From: Molossus alvarezi
Taxonomy: Eukaryota > Chordata > Mammalia > Chiroptera > Molossidae
Direction of reading: 5' to 3'
DNA length: 64,000 nucleotides
NCBI GenBank assembly: GCA_037176705.1
Contig: CM073886.1
Location: 18,271,001-18,335,000, forward strand
The notes beneath the pieces are model-generated. The model searched no databases, was not told the DNA's origin, and saw only the letters and a list, made by a program, of their open reading frames with translations. A program made the position numbers and the translations under genes. Of the stretch, positions 1-10,179 are shown one piece after another (position 1 is the first letter of the stretch; every line of letters begins with the position of its first letter).

Positions 1-75
1 TCTCAGTTTTCTCCTCTGTACAGGGAGGTATCAGTAGCACCCCCCTCACAGGATTGCACGCGTGTATGTATTCAC
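1..75 (+). repeat. MIR SINE fragment (3' half)
   Basis: The stretch begins with the CTCAGTTTTCTCCTCTGTACAG-like block that marks the core of MIR, an ancient mammalian tRNA-derived SINE. It continues as a degenerate version of the following 'variable number of bases, CTCACAGGATTG' segment. The 5' part lies outside the window. It is fixed and inactive. Confidence 0.55.
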
Positions 76-94
76 AGACTTCCTCCTTCATGCA

Positions 95-420
95 TAGTCT
101 TTATTCACTCGGGGACCATCACTGAACACCATCAAGTGTCAGCTGGGCCTTAGGACAGAGCCATGGGAGCTCAGCCATTGTCCCTGCTCCCCCCTTCTAG
201 TGGGGGAAGCAGACCATGAGGACAGTTCTAAGAAATCATGAGTTAACAGGCATGGTCAGAGGATACTGAGGGACAGGAAGACGATTAAACAGTGTGTGGG
301 GATAGCACCTGGCCCAGGTGGTCGGAGAGCCCCTCCAGGGAGGGCACACCTGTGCTGAGGAAGCTGTGGGGGTAGTAGTGCATTCCAAGTGGGAAAAGCA
401 GCAAGTGCAAAGGGCCGGCG
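95..420 (-). repeat. L2 LINE, antisense, 3' region
   Basis: In antisense L2 the order is a TTCACTGAACACC-like end-of-element motif, then GCTGGGC, then the reverse of the 'change in abundance' region. The later CAAGTGGGAAAAGCAGCAAGTGCAAAGG-like part (about 385-412) matches the antisense L2 segment usually read as 'gtggagggaacagcatgtgcaaagg'. It is old and has no coding capacity. The assignment is by pattern memory only. Confidence 0.5.
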
Positions 421-739
421 GCAGGAATGCGTGTGGGCTATTCTTGAAGCAGCAGGGAGGCCAGTAATGCCAAAGCAACGTGGCCAGGAGGAAGGGGATA
501 CAAGCTGAGGTCCAATACCCCTCAGGTGGACACCTCTCATGCCATTCGTCACGATTCCAGATATTTTTATTGTTACTCTCACATCTTTCTTCTCCATGAC
601 AAACGTCCTGCCATCCTGGGAGGGTGGGGATGAGGATGTCTGCATTCATTTTTCTCCGTCACTTTCTGAGGGTGCTTCTCCATCAGGCAGTGCAGGGACG
701 CGCCTGCTAATTGCAATTTTCACAAAGGAAATAAAAACC

Positions 740-915
740 TACGTTGCTTTTTAAATGTGCTGAAAGTACCTGTTGTAATTACCACGCCACCCATAACGGG
801 AGTTTATGTAATTATTAGTTTAGTAGCTCTGCTCATTATGGTACAAATTTTTAATTTGCGAATGCATACCAGATTCTTGATTGAATTCCCTTTTGACCGT
901 GAAACTGAGGACATA
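740..915. promoter_or_regulatory. Candidate conserved non-coding element
   Basis: This repeat-free AT-rich stretch carries a palindromic GTAATTAC at 775-782, a second TGTAATTATTAG at about 807-818 and an ATTTGCGAATGCAT-like site near 854-867. Paired TAAT cores and octamer-like sites are typical of homeodomain/POU-bound enhancers. No repeat family and no open frame explains it. Conservation in other mammals is inferred, not tested. Confidence 0.3.
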
Positions 916-1404
916 TGTTTACACACTTTCATGGCTGAAGCTCTGTGGGGAGAAGGACTTCTGCTCCGGGGGCCAGGGGTAGAAGGTGACAGGCAGGGGC
1001 GGGTGGGCTTGGCGATGCCAGGTTTCCAAGAGAGGATGGGTCAGTGGGAAGACAGCCCAGGACCCCGCTCCCGCACAGGCTGTTAAGGTGAAGCCTCTGG
1101 TTGCCATACAGGGGAGGAGAGAGTCGCCTCTCATAATTAAGTTGAGCCCACAAAGCTGGGCTGGCTGGGTTTCCACTCCGAGGAGGGCTGCTGCTGCCAC
1201 GTACCACGGCTGGCCCTGCAATGGACACCGACTCCCTGATTTCAAGGACGGAAGGTGCCCAGGGTCGTGTCGGAGACCCTTGCTCTAGGCTTCCGACCAC
1301 CTTCTCCCAGGGCTCCGGCCCAGGAGCACAGACCCCTGTTTCCCATGTCCCACCATGGGCTGGATGAACACATAAACTTAGCCATCGTCACCCCTGGGAA
1401 CTCG
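916..1404. other. Unique sequence, no gene seen
   Basis: This is moderately GC-rich unique DNA. Several overlapping open frames of about 100-120 codons lie on both strands (919-1300), but none has a recognisable domain. They overlap each other in different frames, as expected for chance frames. No repeat is recognised. Confidence 0.5.
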
Positions 1405-1510
1405 GGAGAAATGTACATTCTGGGGCCCCACCAAGGACCCCCGAATCAGAAACTCTGGAAGTGGGGCCTGCAGCCTGTGAATGAACCGGTCTTCCAGGGG
1501 ATTCTGCCAC
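1405..1510 (-). mobile_element. hAT-Charlie-type MER element fragment
   Basis: The block contains 'TGGGGCCCCACC', 'GAATCAGAAACTCTGG' and 'GTGGGGCCTGCAG', followed by 'CTTCCAGGGGATTCTG'. This succession is characteristic of a short non-autonomous hAT element common in mammals, whose usual reading is 'gccccaccccagac...aatcagaaactctggggtggggcc...cctccaggtgattctgatg'. The terminal repeats are not clear, so it is a fragment. The exact subfamily was not determined. Confidence 0.45.
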
Positions 1511-2227
1511 AGGCCAAGGGGAACCATTGCTGTGGGGTCTCAATCTGGCTTGTCTGATCGGTTCCCATGACGAGATTGAGGTGAGACATTTTGGTCAAGA
1601 ACGGGCTTCGGTGACCTGGGCGTCACTTAGCATATCACGTCTGCAGGTGCATGCTTTCTATTGTCCTGATGATTAGTGATGATGGATTTCATCACTTGTT
1701 AAGGTGATTCTCCAGACTTCTCCATGGTTAAGGCTTTTCCTTCTGTAAAGGACAAGAATGGCTACATGATTTACAAAACCCACTATAGAACAAGCGTGCG
1801 GCCCCTTGTTCACAAATGGTGATGAGATTCAAGAAAAGCAGCAGAGCATGAAGCTGAGCATGGGGTCCTTTTGAGCGTGAACCCCCATGCAGCTCTACAG
1901 ACTGAAGGCCATGAAGCTGGCCCTGCCACCCGGTGATGCTGGGACGGGGTCGATAGCCTGTTCCCTATCAATGGGTGGATTGTAGCCTCTGCAAGCGATC
2001 CTTGCTTGAACTAATTTTAACATTGGTAGTTACATAATGATGGTTTTCAAATTCTGTCATTCCTTCTATATTTATTAGCCAGCAATATTCTGTAAAGAAG
2101 AACCCCCCACACACACACACACACTGCTTACACACACCCAAGACTTTGAGAATCACTATGGACTCAGATTCTTTCTTATTATTTACTGTGTTATAATCGT
2201 TGCCATCATAATTCTTTTTGATGTTTT
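1511..2227. other. Unique sequence with a short CA repeat
   Basis: No gene or clear repeat family is seen. An (AC)n tract of about 17 bp lies at 2108-2125. The surrounding sequence is AT-rich and free of long open frames. Confidence 0.5.
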
Positions 2228-2537
2228 AATTGTCCCAAGTCTAGCTCTGGCCGGTTTGTTTCAGCAGTTAGAGTGTTGGCTTGCAGACCAAAGAGTTGCA
2301 GGTTCAATTCTGGTCAAGGGCACGTACCTTAGTTATAGTTTGGTCCCCAGCCCTGGTTGGGGTTATGCAGGAGGCAACCAATCGATGTGTCTCTCTCACA
2401 TCGATGTTTCTCTCTCCCTCTCTCTCTCCCTCTCTCCCTCTCTCTCCCCCTCCCTCCCTCCCACTCTATCTGAAGATAAATAGAAAAATATCCTTGGGTG
2501 AGAATTAAAAAAATAATAATAATTATCCCAAGTCTAG
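2228..2537 (+). mobile_element. VES SINE (bat tRNA-derived), long-tail type
   Basis: This full-length SINE starts at about 2245 with a tRNA-like head (CTGGCCGGTTTG..., box B-like GGTTCAATTCTGG). It continues through the VES body (ATCGATGTGTCTCTCTCACATCGATG), a CT-rich tract and a TATCTGAAG...TTGGGTGAG tail before an A/T-rich end. Target-site duplications flank it: AATTGTCCCAAGTCTAG at 2228-2244 and AATTATCCCAAGTCTAG at 2521-2537, with one mismatch. This is direct proof of retrotransposition by the L1 machinery. It has no coding capacity. Confidence 0.92.
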
Positions 2538-2589
2538 ACAATGGGAGCCCCTCAGTGATCATTTTGGCCTTATCTTATTCCATCTGGGT

Positions 2590-2700
2590 TTCTGCTCAGT
2601 CCAACAAACATTTATTAGCTACCTACTGGATGCTTGTCTCAGGGCTGGGACTCAGGGGTAAAGATGTGTCTAAGACAGGGTCCTACCTTTGAGGAAACTC
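2590..2700 (-). repeat. L2 LINE 3' end, antisense
   Basis: The sequence CCAACAAACATTTATTAGC then CTACTGGATGC...CAGGGCTGGGACTCAGGGGTAAAGATG is a diverged form of the antisense L2 3' end, whose usual form is 'atttattgagcacctactatgtgccaggcactg...ggg'. It is short and old. Confidence 0.5.
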
Positions 2701-3224
2701 CATGTAGTGAATACTCGCTGTCATGCAAAGAGCTGAGGTCTGAGGAGGCCTCGTTGCGTTGCTCGCTGGTTCCAAAGAAATAACCAGGAGTACAGACTGT
2801 GAAAGACATGCGTGCATTAAGACTGTGTGTGCACCGGGTGCACTGGTGGTCTCTGGGGCTGTGTAGAGACCAGAAAACAGAGCACACAGGGCCTGCAGGG
2901 GGATGTGCTCACGAGCTAGCTGTGTGAGATCCAGACACCAGCGATTTGCAATCTGGGACGTGCATCCAAGAACAGTTTCTTTCCGGCCGTTCCTTGACAG
3001 AGGAGATGGCCAGGCTCCCGAGGTCCCATAGTATGGGTACAGATGGCCTTCGTTATATTCCCACAGGGTGGGAGGGGACGTTGGAGCTTGGGAAGGGGCC
3101 CAAGTTCTCACATACCACACACCTGCCCTCCAAACTTCCAAGAGCCAGGAGAGAGGGGGTTGGGGTGCTGTGGGAACGATGCAGGAGGAGCATCCAACCG
3201 AAGCCAGATCCATTGTGATTAGGA

Positions 3225-3345
3225 TCATCATCCTACAGAGCAGGGAGAGCAAGTGACTTACCCACAGCCCCCCAGGTAAAGCTGGGTGTTTAGCTCAAGT
3301 CGACTCATTTCAAGTGCAGCTCACTTCTCATCAGTGTATGTCAAG
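3225..3345 (-). repeat. MIR SINE, antisense
   Basis: 'ATCATCATCCTACAGAGCAGGGAGAGCAAGTGACTTACCCACAGCCCCCCAGG' read across 3226-3276 is a diverged antisense MIR core, which normally reads '...tacagatgaggaaactgaggc...aagtgacttgcccaaggtcacacag'. No TSD remains. Confidence 0.5.
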
Positions 3346-3609
3346 GTGGAATGTAGCCACCCCTGCCTCAGGAACACCGGTGCCTCGCTCGGACCTACAG
3401 AATCTGCATCAGTGGAGGGGAGCACGCTGAACTCTTGATCAAAAAAAATTAGGTGATAGATAGATAGATAAGGATTGGTGCACATAAAATAGTTTTTTGG
3501 TTATATTTAAGTTTTGAAGCCTGATATTAAATGAACCTCCTAGAAACCACCACATCTCTTAAGAAAGGGTCATTCCCACACCACTGAGTCCGCCTCCTGC
3601 TCCCACCCC

Positions 3610-3990
3610 CTGACTCATCTCCATGGGTAACCACGTACCTGGATTTTTATTTTATCCTTCTCATTTTATAGACTTAGTACATATTTGTGTATCAAGGGAC
3701 ACAAGGAACATATTGTCAAGACTTGCTTGTTTTATAAAAAGTGGTATCTTTTGGTTTTTATTTCACCCCCTTCCCCCCCTTTTTTTGGTATGTGCCCCTA
3801 GCGGGAACCGAACCCGGGACACTCTGGTCTGCAGGCCAACGCTCTGACATTGCTGATAAGTATCTGTGTTGCTCTGTGCAGCTGTAAACTATGTATCCCA
3901 TCGCCACGTAACATTCCGTGGTGTGACTCGTCCACATTTTATTTAGCCATTTTCCCACAGATGGACGTTCACTTTTTCCCTTCCATGGAC
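3610..3990 (-). mobile_element. Old L1 3' fragment, antisense, interrupted by a short VES
   Basis: The right part (about 3862-3990) reads as the antisense end of ORF2/3' UTR of a mammalian L1: CAGCTGTAAACTATGTATCCC, CACATTTTATTTAGCCATTTTCCC, then AGATGGACGTTCACTTT. The left part (3610-3768) matches the region expected on the other side (TCATTTTATAGACTTAGTAC...GTGGTATCTTTTGG). The short VES-like element at 3780-3848 separates them. Many mutations mark it as old and dead. Confidence 0.5.
3780..3848 (-). mobile_element. Short VES-type element (tRNA-like head only), antisense
   Basis: On the minus strand the element reads from a truncated head through GGCCTGCAGACCAGAG, then GGTTCGGTTCCCGCTAGGGG and CACATACC, and passes directly into a 7-A tail. 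The body, CT-rich tract and tail of full VES are absent. It ends at the same GTACC/ATACC position as the element at 54687 and shares its GCTAGGGG variant (full copies usually have GCTAAGGG). The 5' end is truncated or scrambled (CTCTGAC-ATTGCTGA). I found no convincing TSD. Confidence 0.6.
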
Positions 3991-4009
3991 AGCAGTCCTG
4001 TGAGAGTTT

Positions 4010-4135
4010 CTCTGGGGTAGGGCTTCCCCCACCAGCCTGACAATTAGAATCACCTGAAACTCTGGTTCAATGCAGAGGGTTGTCCCCCTCCGCCCCTGAG
4101 ATTTCTGCTTCGGTAGGTCGGCGCTGGGGACCAGG
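4010..4135 (+). mobile_element. hAT-Charlie-type MER element fragment
   Basis: GACAATTAGAATCACCTGAAACTCTGG...TGAGATTTCTGCTTCGGTAGGTCGG is a diverged copy of the 'agaatcacctgggg...cagagattctgatttagtaggtctgg' non-autonomous hAT-type repeat. The termini are not resolved. Confidence 0.45.
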
Positions 4136-4594
4136 AGTCGCTGTTTGCTTTGGGTTTGTTTGATTTCCACCAGCACTCTAGATAGCATCATCATCAGGGA
4201 ATCTTTTTTCCTAAGGTGCCGGAGTAGAATTCCCCTGTGCCAGTGACGGACTAAAAATGACACGCTCGAAGATCTGATTACAACTCAGCTGACAAAGAAA
4301 CGCACTTGTCTGAGCAACACACATTTTTAAATTAACCAGAATCGCAAATGAACGTATTAGGACATAGCAGATTCTTGGAACTTTTATACAATTCCAAAAA
4401 AAAAGAACATTCACTTTAATAAAAATAATATATGCATACAAAGGCAACAGTTATTTGACACTTCCTGCTTCCCATGTAATTTTAACATATTCAAATAGGC
4501 CTGATTAGTTTGATTTCCCCTTTTTGTAAAGAAAGACATTTTCTTTGGAATGTTTCAGGGACCTTTTTAGAGAAAAGCATGCAAGATTCAGCCT

Positions 4595-4876
4595 CATATT
4601 TCCCTCCCTCCTTCCAACCTCCCTCCCTCCCTTTCTTCCCCCCCGAGGATATTTTTCTCTTTATCTTTAGATAGAGTGGGAGGGAGAGAGAGGGAGAGAA
4701 AGGGAGAGAGAGAGAAACATCCATGTGAGAGGGACACTTCTAATGGCGACCCCAACCAGGGCTGGGGACAAACCGCAACCGATGAACGTGCCCTTGGCTG
4801 TAATCGAACCTGCGACTCATTGGTCTGAGGGCCGCTGCTCCAGCTGCTGAGCCAAACCGGTCAGGGCCCATATTTC
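4595..4876 (-). mobile_element. VES SINE, antisense, long-tail type
   Basis: The minus-strand element has its head at about 4868 (GGCCCTGACCGGTTTGGCTCAG when reversed), a box B-like region near 4800-4812, the VES body and a CT-rich tract (GA-rich here). Its ATCCTCGGGGGG tail runs into a C/T-rich low-complexity block at 4603-4640. The 8-bp repeats CATATTTC at 4595-4602 and 4869-4876 are the probable target duplication. Confidence 0.88.
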
Positions 4877-4939
4877 TTATACATATAGCACTGGCCGGGG
4901 GTCCTGAAGAGGGGCCGGGCTGGTTTTGGGGAGAAACAG

Positions 4940-5060
4940 CAGCATCTCTCAACCTGGTTGCATGGTCAAATCTTCTGGGCCCTCTGAAACACTGAAATGA
5001 CCTCCGACCTGGCAGCTGCCCTGCAGATGCGGGTTTAATTGGTCAGGGGCTAGATGTGTA
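4940..5060 (+). mobile_element. Possible hAT-type MER fragment
   Basis: TCTCAACCTGGTTGCATGGTCAAATC...GATGCGGGTTTAATTGGTCAGGGG follows the layout of 'tctcaacctgggtgcacattagaatc...gatttaattggtctgggg', a frequent mammalian non-autonomous hAT element. It is diverged and the subfamily is unknown. Confidence 0.4.
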
Positions 5061-5319
5061 ATACACATTCCGTAGGTGACCGGAAGGCGCAGTAACCAAG
5101 CACCATGGGATGCTGTCTTACCTGAGGGGTGATTGCACGCCCAAGGGGACTCGCCAGATGACACGCAGGATGCCCTGTAAGAGCCGGATTTCAGACAGCA
5201 GCTCTTCAGTATGTGTCCTGAAGATGTCACCTGCACACTTATATTGAAAACGCTCTGTGGTTGGTCTGGAACTTAAATTTAACGGCACTGACTCTTTATA
5301 TTTACCACATCTGGTAACC

Positions 5320-5545
5320 ATGCTCCGGGGGATGATTGGAAATGTCTGGAAACACCTTTCCTTGACACAAGGTGGGCGGCGAGCGCACTGGCCTCAGGGG
5401 GCAGAGGCCGGGAGGGTGTCTGTATCCTGCCGCAGGGGACAGGGTGTCACCCAGCTCAGGTGCCGGTCGCACGGAAACCCTGCCTGGTGTAAACACCTCG
5501 GTTTTGATGACCTCTGTTTGAGAAACACTTTACACACCTGGCTGG
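5320..5545 (-). mobile_element. MER5A-like hAT fragment (degenerate)
   Basis: GGATGATTGGAAATGTCTGGAAAC, then GGCCTCAGGGGGCAGAGGCCGGGAGG, then the relic AACACCTCGG...TTTGAGAAACACTT follows the order seen in MER5A ('ggcaatgtctggagac...ggcatctagtgggcagaggccaggga...gagaa'). Heavy divergence makes this a tentative call. Confidence 0.35.
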
Positions 5546-6330
5546 CCACGGTATAGTGGGGGGAAGGGGTTTTCTGGGTTTGAGACAGACAAGACCCCCA
5601 CTCTTTCGTGCTGAACGGACATCAGGAAAGATGCGGAGGACTCTCTCTGGTGGGCTGTTGTCTGGTCTAACTCTGGCCAGGTGGGGGCAGGGCCCCTCCC
5701 TCCACAATGCTGCTGGACAGGCTGGGAGAGAAGCATCTAACCAGCATCTAACCAGCAGAAAAAGATCTCGGGGAAGGTACGAAACAGGGAGATTTTTCAT
5801 CCTAATTTCATAGATGCTCACTGTGCCCTTGGGTGGCATCTCGGGTCTTCCATTATTAAAGCCGTTCTTAATTAAACTGGTTTATGACCTTCGAAGAGGC
5901 CAGGCCAGAAAGGGCATTTTTTTGCGGCTGTAAGCAGAGTTTTTCAGCTCTGAGAAGCCTAACGAGGACTCATAAGTTAGCAGAGCAGCAGTCATGCCCC
6001 TAACTCTCAGCAAGGCCCTGATTGGGGGGCGGGGGGGTCACGCGCTGTGATTTCACCTTCGCAGCCAGGACCTCGGCCAACTTGCAGAGGCCAAGTTTAA
6101 AATGCTTCCTTCATTCACCTCCTGCAGCCTCTTCGCTACTTAGCCTAGATTTGCAGAAAGCTGTGGAGGAAGAGGGCATTCCCAAATGGAATGTGGGGTA
6201 GGGGGGCTCCCTACCTTGACAATGTAGGGAGGATCCTGATGTCAGTGGTGTCTTGATGAAACAGCAACCTGAGGACACCAGTCTTTCTCTGATGCCTGAG
6301 ACCTAACTGTTCTCTCAGACATTTTTATCC
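5546..6330. other. Unique sequence, no gene seen
   Basis: Nothing recognisable. Around 5850-5885 is a short AT-rich patch with CTTAATTAAACTGG. At 6020-6036 is a G-rich run (GGGGGGCGGGGGGG) that could form a G-quadruplex. Small open frames on both strands (5456-5839) show no domain. Confidence 0.45.
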
Positions 6331-6457
6331 TGGAAACCAGCGAGGAAACAAGAAACAGCCTTTGAGAATAATCATAATGATAAAAGTATCAACAGCTGAA
6401 GTTTAGTGAACACCTGTCATAGAGTAAACACTACTGGAATACATGTATAAGTCACTC
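6331..6457 (-). repeat. MIR/L2-like fragment, antisense
   Basis: ATAATGATAAAAGTATCAACAGCTGAAGTTTAGTGAACACC and the following CATAGAGTAAACACTACTGG resemble the antisense 3' part of MIR or L2 ('gctaatatttattgagcacttac'). It is too diverged to separate the two. Confidence 0.35.
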
Positions 6458-6790
6458 TGATAGTTAATTTTAGGTGTCAGCTTGACTGGGCCTGGACATT
6501 TGGCCACACATAATTCTGGCTGTGTGTGTCAGGGGGTGTGTTCTTGAACAAGATTAACATTTGCATTGGTGGACTGCGATAAGCAGATTGCGCTCCCTAA
6601 TGTGGGTGGGCCTCGTCCAATCAGTTGAAGGACCGAATTGAACAAACAGGCTGAGTAAGAGGAAACTCTTCCTACTTGGCTGGTTGAGCTGGAACATCAG
6701 ACTTTTGCTGCCTTTGGATTTGAACTGAAAAATTGATTCCTCTTGGGTCTTGAGCCTGTGGCTTGTAGATTGAAATGCACACCATGGACC
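6458..6790 (+). mobile_element. Old ERVL (MLT2-type) LTR fragment
   Basis: It starts with TGATAGTTAATTTTAGGTGTCAGCTTGACTGGGC-like sequence, the usual 5' start of MLT2-type LTRs. It continues through TTCTGGCTGTG...GGGGTGTGTTCTTGAACAAGATTAACATTTGCATTGGTGGACTG and CTCCCTAATGTGGGTGGGCC-TCGTCCAATCAGTTGAAGG. No internal retroviral region adjoins it, so it behaves as a solo, truncated LTR. It is ancient and has no coding capacity. The family is my recollection of the pattern. Confidence 0.6.
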
Positions 6791-6794
6791 CACC

Positions 6795-6925
6795 CTTAAG
6801 GCCTCATCTAACCCTCATTATATACTAAGGGCCCCTTATCAAGACACTATTACAAGGAGGGTTAGGGCTTCAAAACATACAGTGGGGGGCGGGGGCACAA
6901 ATCTTAAGTCCATAATAATTCCTCT
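6795..6925. repeat. Dispersed mammalian repeat, family not determined
   Basis: GGCCTCATCTAACC...AGGGTTAGGGCTTCAAAACATACAGTGGGGGG-CGGGGGCACAAATCTTAAGTCC follows a pattern seen often in mammalian genomes ('gggttagggcttcaacatatgaatttgggggg-acacaaacattcagtcc'). I could not name the family with certainty. Confidence 0.4.
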
Positions 6926-7076
6926 CTCCATTTATTTGGCAGGCATCCTTGTTCAGATATGATATGATAGCAGAGATGTTTCCCAAGGAAATAGTCTTTA
7001 TTTTGGGAATAGCTGATAAGAAAACAGTAACATTTTCCAAAAGTCCAAGACAGAGGTTTTTTATTTAAACTTATGA

Positions 7077-7096
7077 TGTGTGTGTGTGTGTGTGTG
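7077..7096. repeat. (TG)n microsatellite
   Basis: A run of ten uninterrupted TG units, with unique AT-rich sequence on both sides. Confidence 0.95.
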
Positions 7097-7099
7097 GCA

Positions 7100-8224
7100 G
7101 TAAACCTAAAGTAAAAACACAATTGTGGTTGAATTGAGCTTTAAGGATGTGTAAAAAATAGCAAACTTCGCTCAAAAACAGAAAGACAAAGACACATGTA
7201 GATCCTAAAGATAATAGGGACTTCCTCTCCTCGACTCTCTCTGGCTCCATCAGGCCATCGACATGTGCTTTAGAATGAGAAGGATCCGGGCTTTGGTTTA
7301 CTAAGCCCTTTTATCAATATTGTTTCACTTAATTCTTACCACAACTCATATATATATATTTTTTTCAGTAAACACATTGATACTGAGTGGAAGAATGTGA
7401 CTTAAATCTATTGGTTTCATATTACTACCAGCCCTCTGCCTCTCCCATGTGCCATTGTTCTTTCTCCACCGTGAAATAATCACATCCAACCCTAGCAAAT
7501 ACAATGCTATGACAATGTCATCTTCAAACGTAGTCCTCGACTGTAGCTGTAACTACACTGGCAATTAAACGATTTGCATTCCCACCCCACCCCCTTTTTT
7601 TCCGTCTTGCTGCTTTTAGTGTTAGTCAGATTCATGACTTCCATAGTCCTAGCTCAGTTTCTTCTAGCTCCTCATAAGGGTTTGGGGAGTTTAGAAGTGG
7701 CCTGGTTTCCCTGAAAGAGTTTTCAGCCTCACAGAGCTCCAGCCCCGTCCTGTCCTGCCACTGTTTATCAACCCCAGGGTGTTGAAAAGCCAAACATCCG
7801 TTTGATTTAATCAGATGCTTTTATGCAGAAATGAAGCCAAGAGCCTCTTCTTCCCAACAGCACAGCATTTCCTGGAACATGAAGATCAATGGCGTTGATA
7901 GACTGTTGATAAAGTGTTGCCCATAAGCCCATTAAACAGGATGTGAAACTGGATTTGTGGTCAAAGGCCCCATCCCGGGGTGGCCAGAAGCCAGGAGGTG
8001 CCGAGGAAGCCACTTTCTCTGTGCTTCCCCCATTCACAGCCCACGGTGGTCCTGAAGGGGCCAAGGATGCTTGAGAAAGCATTTTCCAAGAAGCTCTTCT
8101 GATTTCCCCGAAACTTCTGGAAAAAAGTGGTTATCCTATTCTTAGTCATGCCCTTGCCCCAAGAATGCCGTGCCTTCACTTTGGGCTCATCACATTCTAC
8201 TTTATTTAGCATCACTTAATACAA
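7100..8224. other. Mostly unique sequence, no gene seen
   Basis: It is AT-rich to neutral. The 7300-7400 section resembles a diverged antisense MIR. 7800-8220 has open frames of 84-91 codons on the minus strand with no recognised domain. No exon-like structure is seen. Confidence 0.4.
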
Positions 8225-8415
8225 CTTGTCCAAAGAGCATGCTGAGCATTTTACGCCAGGCATTGCATTGATTTAATCATTAGATAGGATACCAAGAATC
8301 CATTAGATTGGTACTGTTTATTATTCTACATTTAACCCTGGTTGAAACTAAGGTTCTTGCTTTCGTGTCCAAAGTTCCTGAGTGGCAGAGCCAGAGTAAA
8401 CTCAGGTGGCAGTAC
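8225..8415 (-). repeat. MIR SINE, antisense
   Basis: The sequence runs TGCTGAGCATTTTACGCCAGGCATTG, TTTAATCATTAG, GGTACTGTTTATTATTCTACATTTAACC, then GAGTGGCAGAGCCAGAGTAAACTCAGG. This is the order of an antisense MIR ('...agcgctttacatg...attaatcc...tattattcccattttaca...tggcagagccgggattcgaacc'). Confidence 0.6.
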
Positions 8416-8989
8416 ACAGATCCTTAATTCCTACCTCAGACTGTGTTTGCTTGGCCGGTGAGATTGCTCCTCGTTCTCGGACCCCCTCTAGTATGTAGAC
8501 GTATGCATCTACCACGTAGCACTGGTTACTTCTAGCACAAACTTCAAATAACTGAAATGAAGTCAATATTTATTTTTCTCTGATGCAAAAGAGGTCCAGA
8601 AGCAGACAGTCCTGGTTAGTGTGGTGACCCCCTGAATGTATTGGGGGTCTAGCTTTCAGCTTCAAAATCTCTTGTGTGTGGTTCTTGTCCTCATGGTGCA
8701 AAACAGCCTCTGGAAATCCACCCGTCACTTCTATGTTCCAGGTAGTAAGAGGAATGAAAGGATAGAGAAGGATCCCCTCCTTCTTTAAGAAGACTTCACA
8801 GAGGTCTCACATCACAGTTCCACTATATTTCATTGGCCAAATGTAGTCACACCCACTCTTTACCACTACGTCTTTGTCAAGGGCCCCTATCCCATCAAGG
8901 AGGAGCTATTGTAGGTAGCTGGTGCCAGTCTCTTTCTGTTCTAATATTTATCTTGCACTGCTGCTAGGACAGTTTCTTAGAAAAATGCT

Positions 8990-9235
8990 TTGTCATTCCA
9001 GTCCCCTGAGCCAAAGCCTTCCATGGATCCTCTTTATCTACAAGATTAAGTCTAAATGTCATTTTCTGCCCCAAATAGCTACTCACTTTCTCTTTATGTG
9101 GCACCTGAATCCCTACATCCTTTCTTCTGTTTACATCATTTTCTGTGATTAGCATGTCTTGATCCACTGGTCTAAAGCCCATGCTTCCTTTAATACACTT
9201 CTCAAATCCCACATACTTCATTCATTCGTCCATTC
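8990..9235 (+). repeat. L2 LINE, 3' region
   Basis: CCAAAGCCTTCCATGGATCCTC...AAGATTAAGTCTAAATG...CTACATCC, then CATGCTTCC...ACACTTCTCAAATCCC follows the L2 order upstream of its 3' end. Lacking a TSD and well diverged, it is an old fixed copy. Confidence 0.5.
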
Positions 9236-9639
9236 GTTCACTCATTTGTCACTATGTATAAAGCACTTGAAACAGTGGCTAATAGAGAATGGAAGGTCAC
9301 TACTATCATTAACAGTGATTGCAAGTGGCAATATGACAAGTTTCAGGACTCCCAGATTAGGAATTGTATCATTTCTTTCTCAGTAATCCAGACTCTAAAA
9401 TAGGAGTGAGGGATTTCAGAGATAATGGAATGGTGAGTATGTTCCCTTGAGAGAAAGAAATTCCTTTACATTATAAAGCTTATCTTTGGGACTCCACTCA
9501 GATATCCAAGCTCGGTTTGGTCTTCTATTGCTTGGGAGGTAATTGCCTCCACCCTAGTTCTCAATTTAGAAGGTGTTAATGAGAGAAAATGACATTTTGC
9601 TCATTCACAATTGCACTGTGCTGGGCATCGCAATATGAG

Positions 9640-9845
9640 TTCACACTTGACAATATATATATATTTTTAATTTGCTCTATTTTACTTATGTTCAATATAT
9701 GAGAAAATGCACACATTGTACATTGAGCTACAGCTCAATAAATTTTCACAAGTGAACACACCCATGAAACTCCTACCAGATCAGGAAATAGAGCACAATC
9801 AGCCCCCCTAGAAGCCCAGCTCAGGCATCCACTTAACCATGGCTA
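9640..9845 (-). mobile_element. Old L1 (L1ME-like) 3' fragment, antisense
   Basis: CAGCTCAATAAATTTTCACAAGTGAACACACCCATGAAACTCC, then CAGATCAGGAAATAGAGCACAATCAGCCCCCCTAGAAGCCC, reads as the antisense 3' UTR of old mammalian L1, where '...acacacccatgaaaccaccac...gatcaagaaatagaac' is typical. A short AT run lies at 9652-9666. Confidence 0.55.
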
Positions 9846-9952
9846 TCTCCTCTCCGAAGGTAGGCAGAGTTTTGACTCAGATCACTCAGGATTCATCGTC
9901 TCCAGTCTAATATTGGTTGAAATGACTTGGCGAATTGTTTCTTGCACTGAAC

Positions 9953-10168
9953 CAGGAGTCAACAAAGGACAGCCCTTATCCGAATCCAGCAGTCCTGTTT
10001 TTGTGAATTAGGTGTGATGGGAACACAGCCATACCTACTCATTTCTGTATTGTCAACAGTGTTATGCTAAAACAGCAGAACTGAGTCGTTGTGTCAGTGG
10101 CCGTCTGGCCCACAAAGCCAGAAATATTTACCATTTGGCCCTTTGCACAAAACGTTTGCCAGCCCCTG
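9953..10168 (-). mobile_element. Non-autonomous hAT transposon, full length
   Basis: The ends are CAGGAGTCAACAAAGG at 9953 and CGTTTGCCAGCCCCTG ending at 10168. The interior holds GTGATGGGAACACAGCCATACC, then CCGTCTGGCCCACAAAGCCAGAAATATTTACCATTTGGCCC. An imperfect 8-bp duplication flanks it, CACTGAAC (9945-9952) and CCCTCAAC (10169-10176), 6 of 8 identical, the length expected for hAT. The same family occurs at 28371-28584 in the other orientation. It has no transposase. Confidence 0.6.
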
Positions 10169-10179
10169 CCCTCAACCAG

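Noticed and set aside
4603..4640. Polypyrimidine tract as a splice acceptor
   Set aside because: It is the expanded tail region of an antisense VES. No AG/exon context follows.
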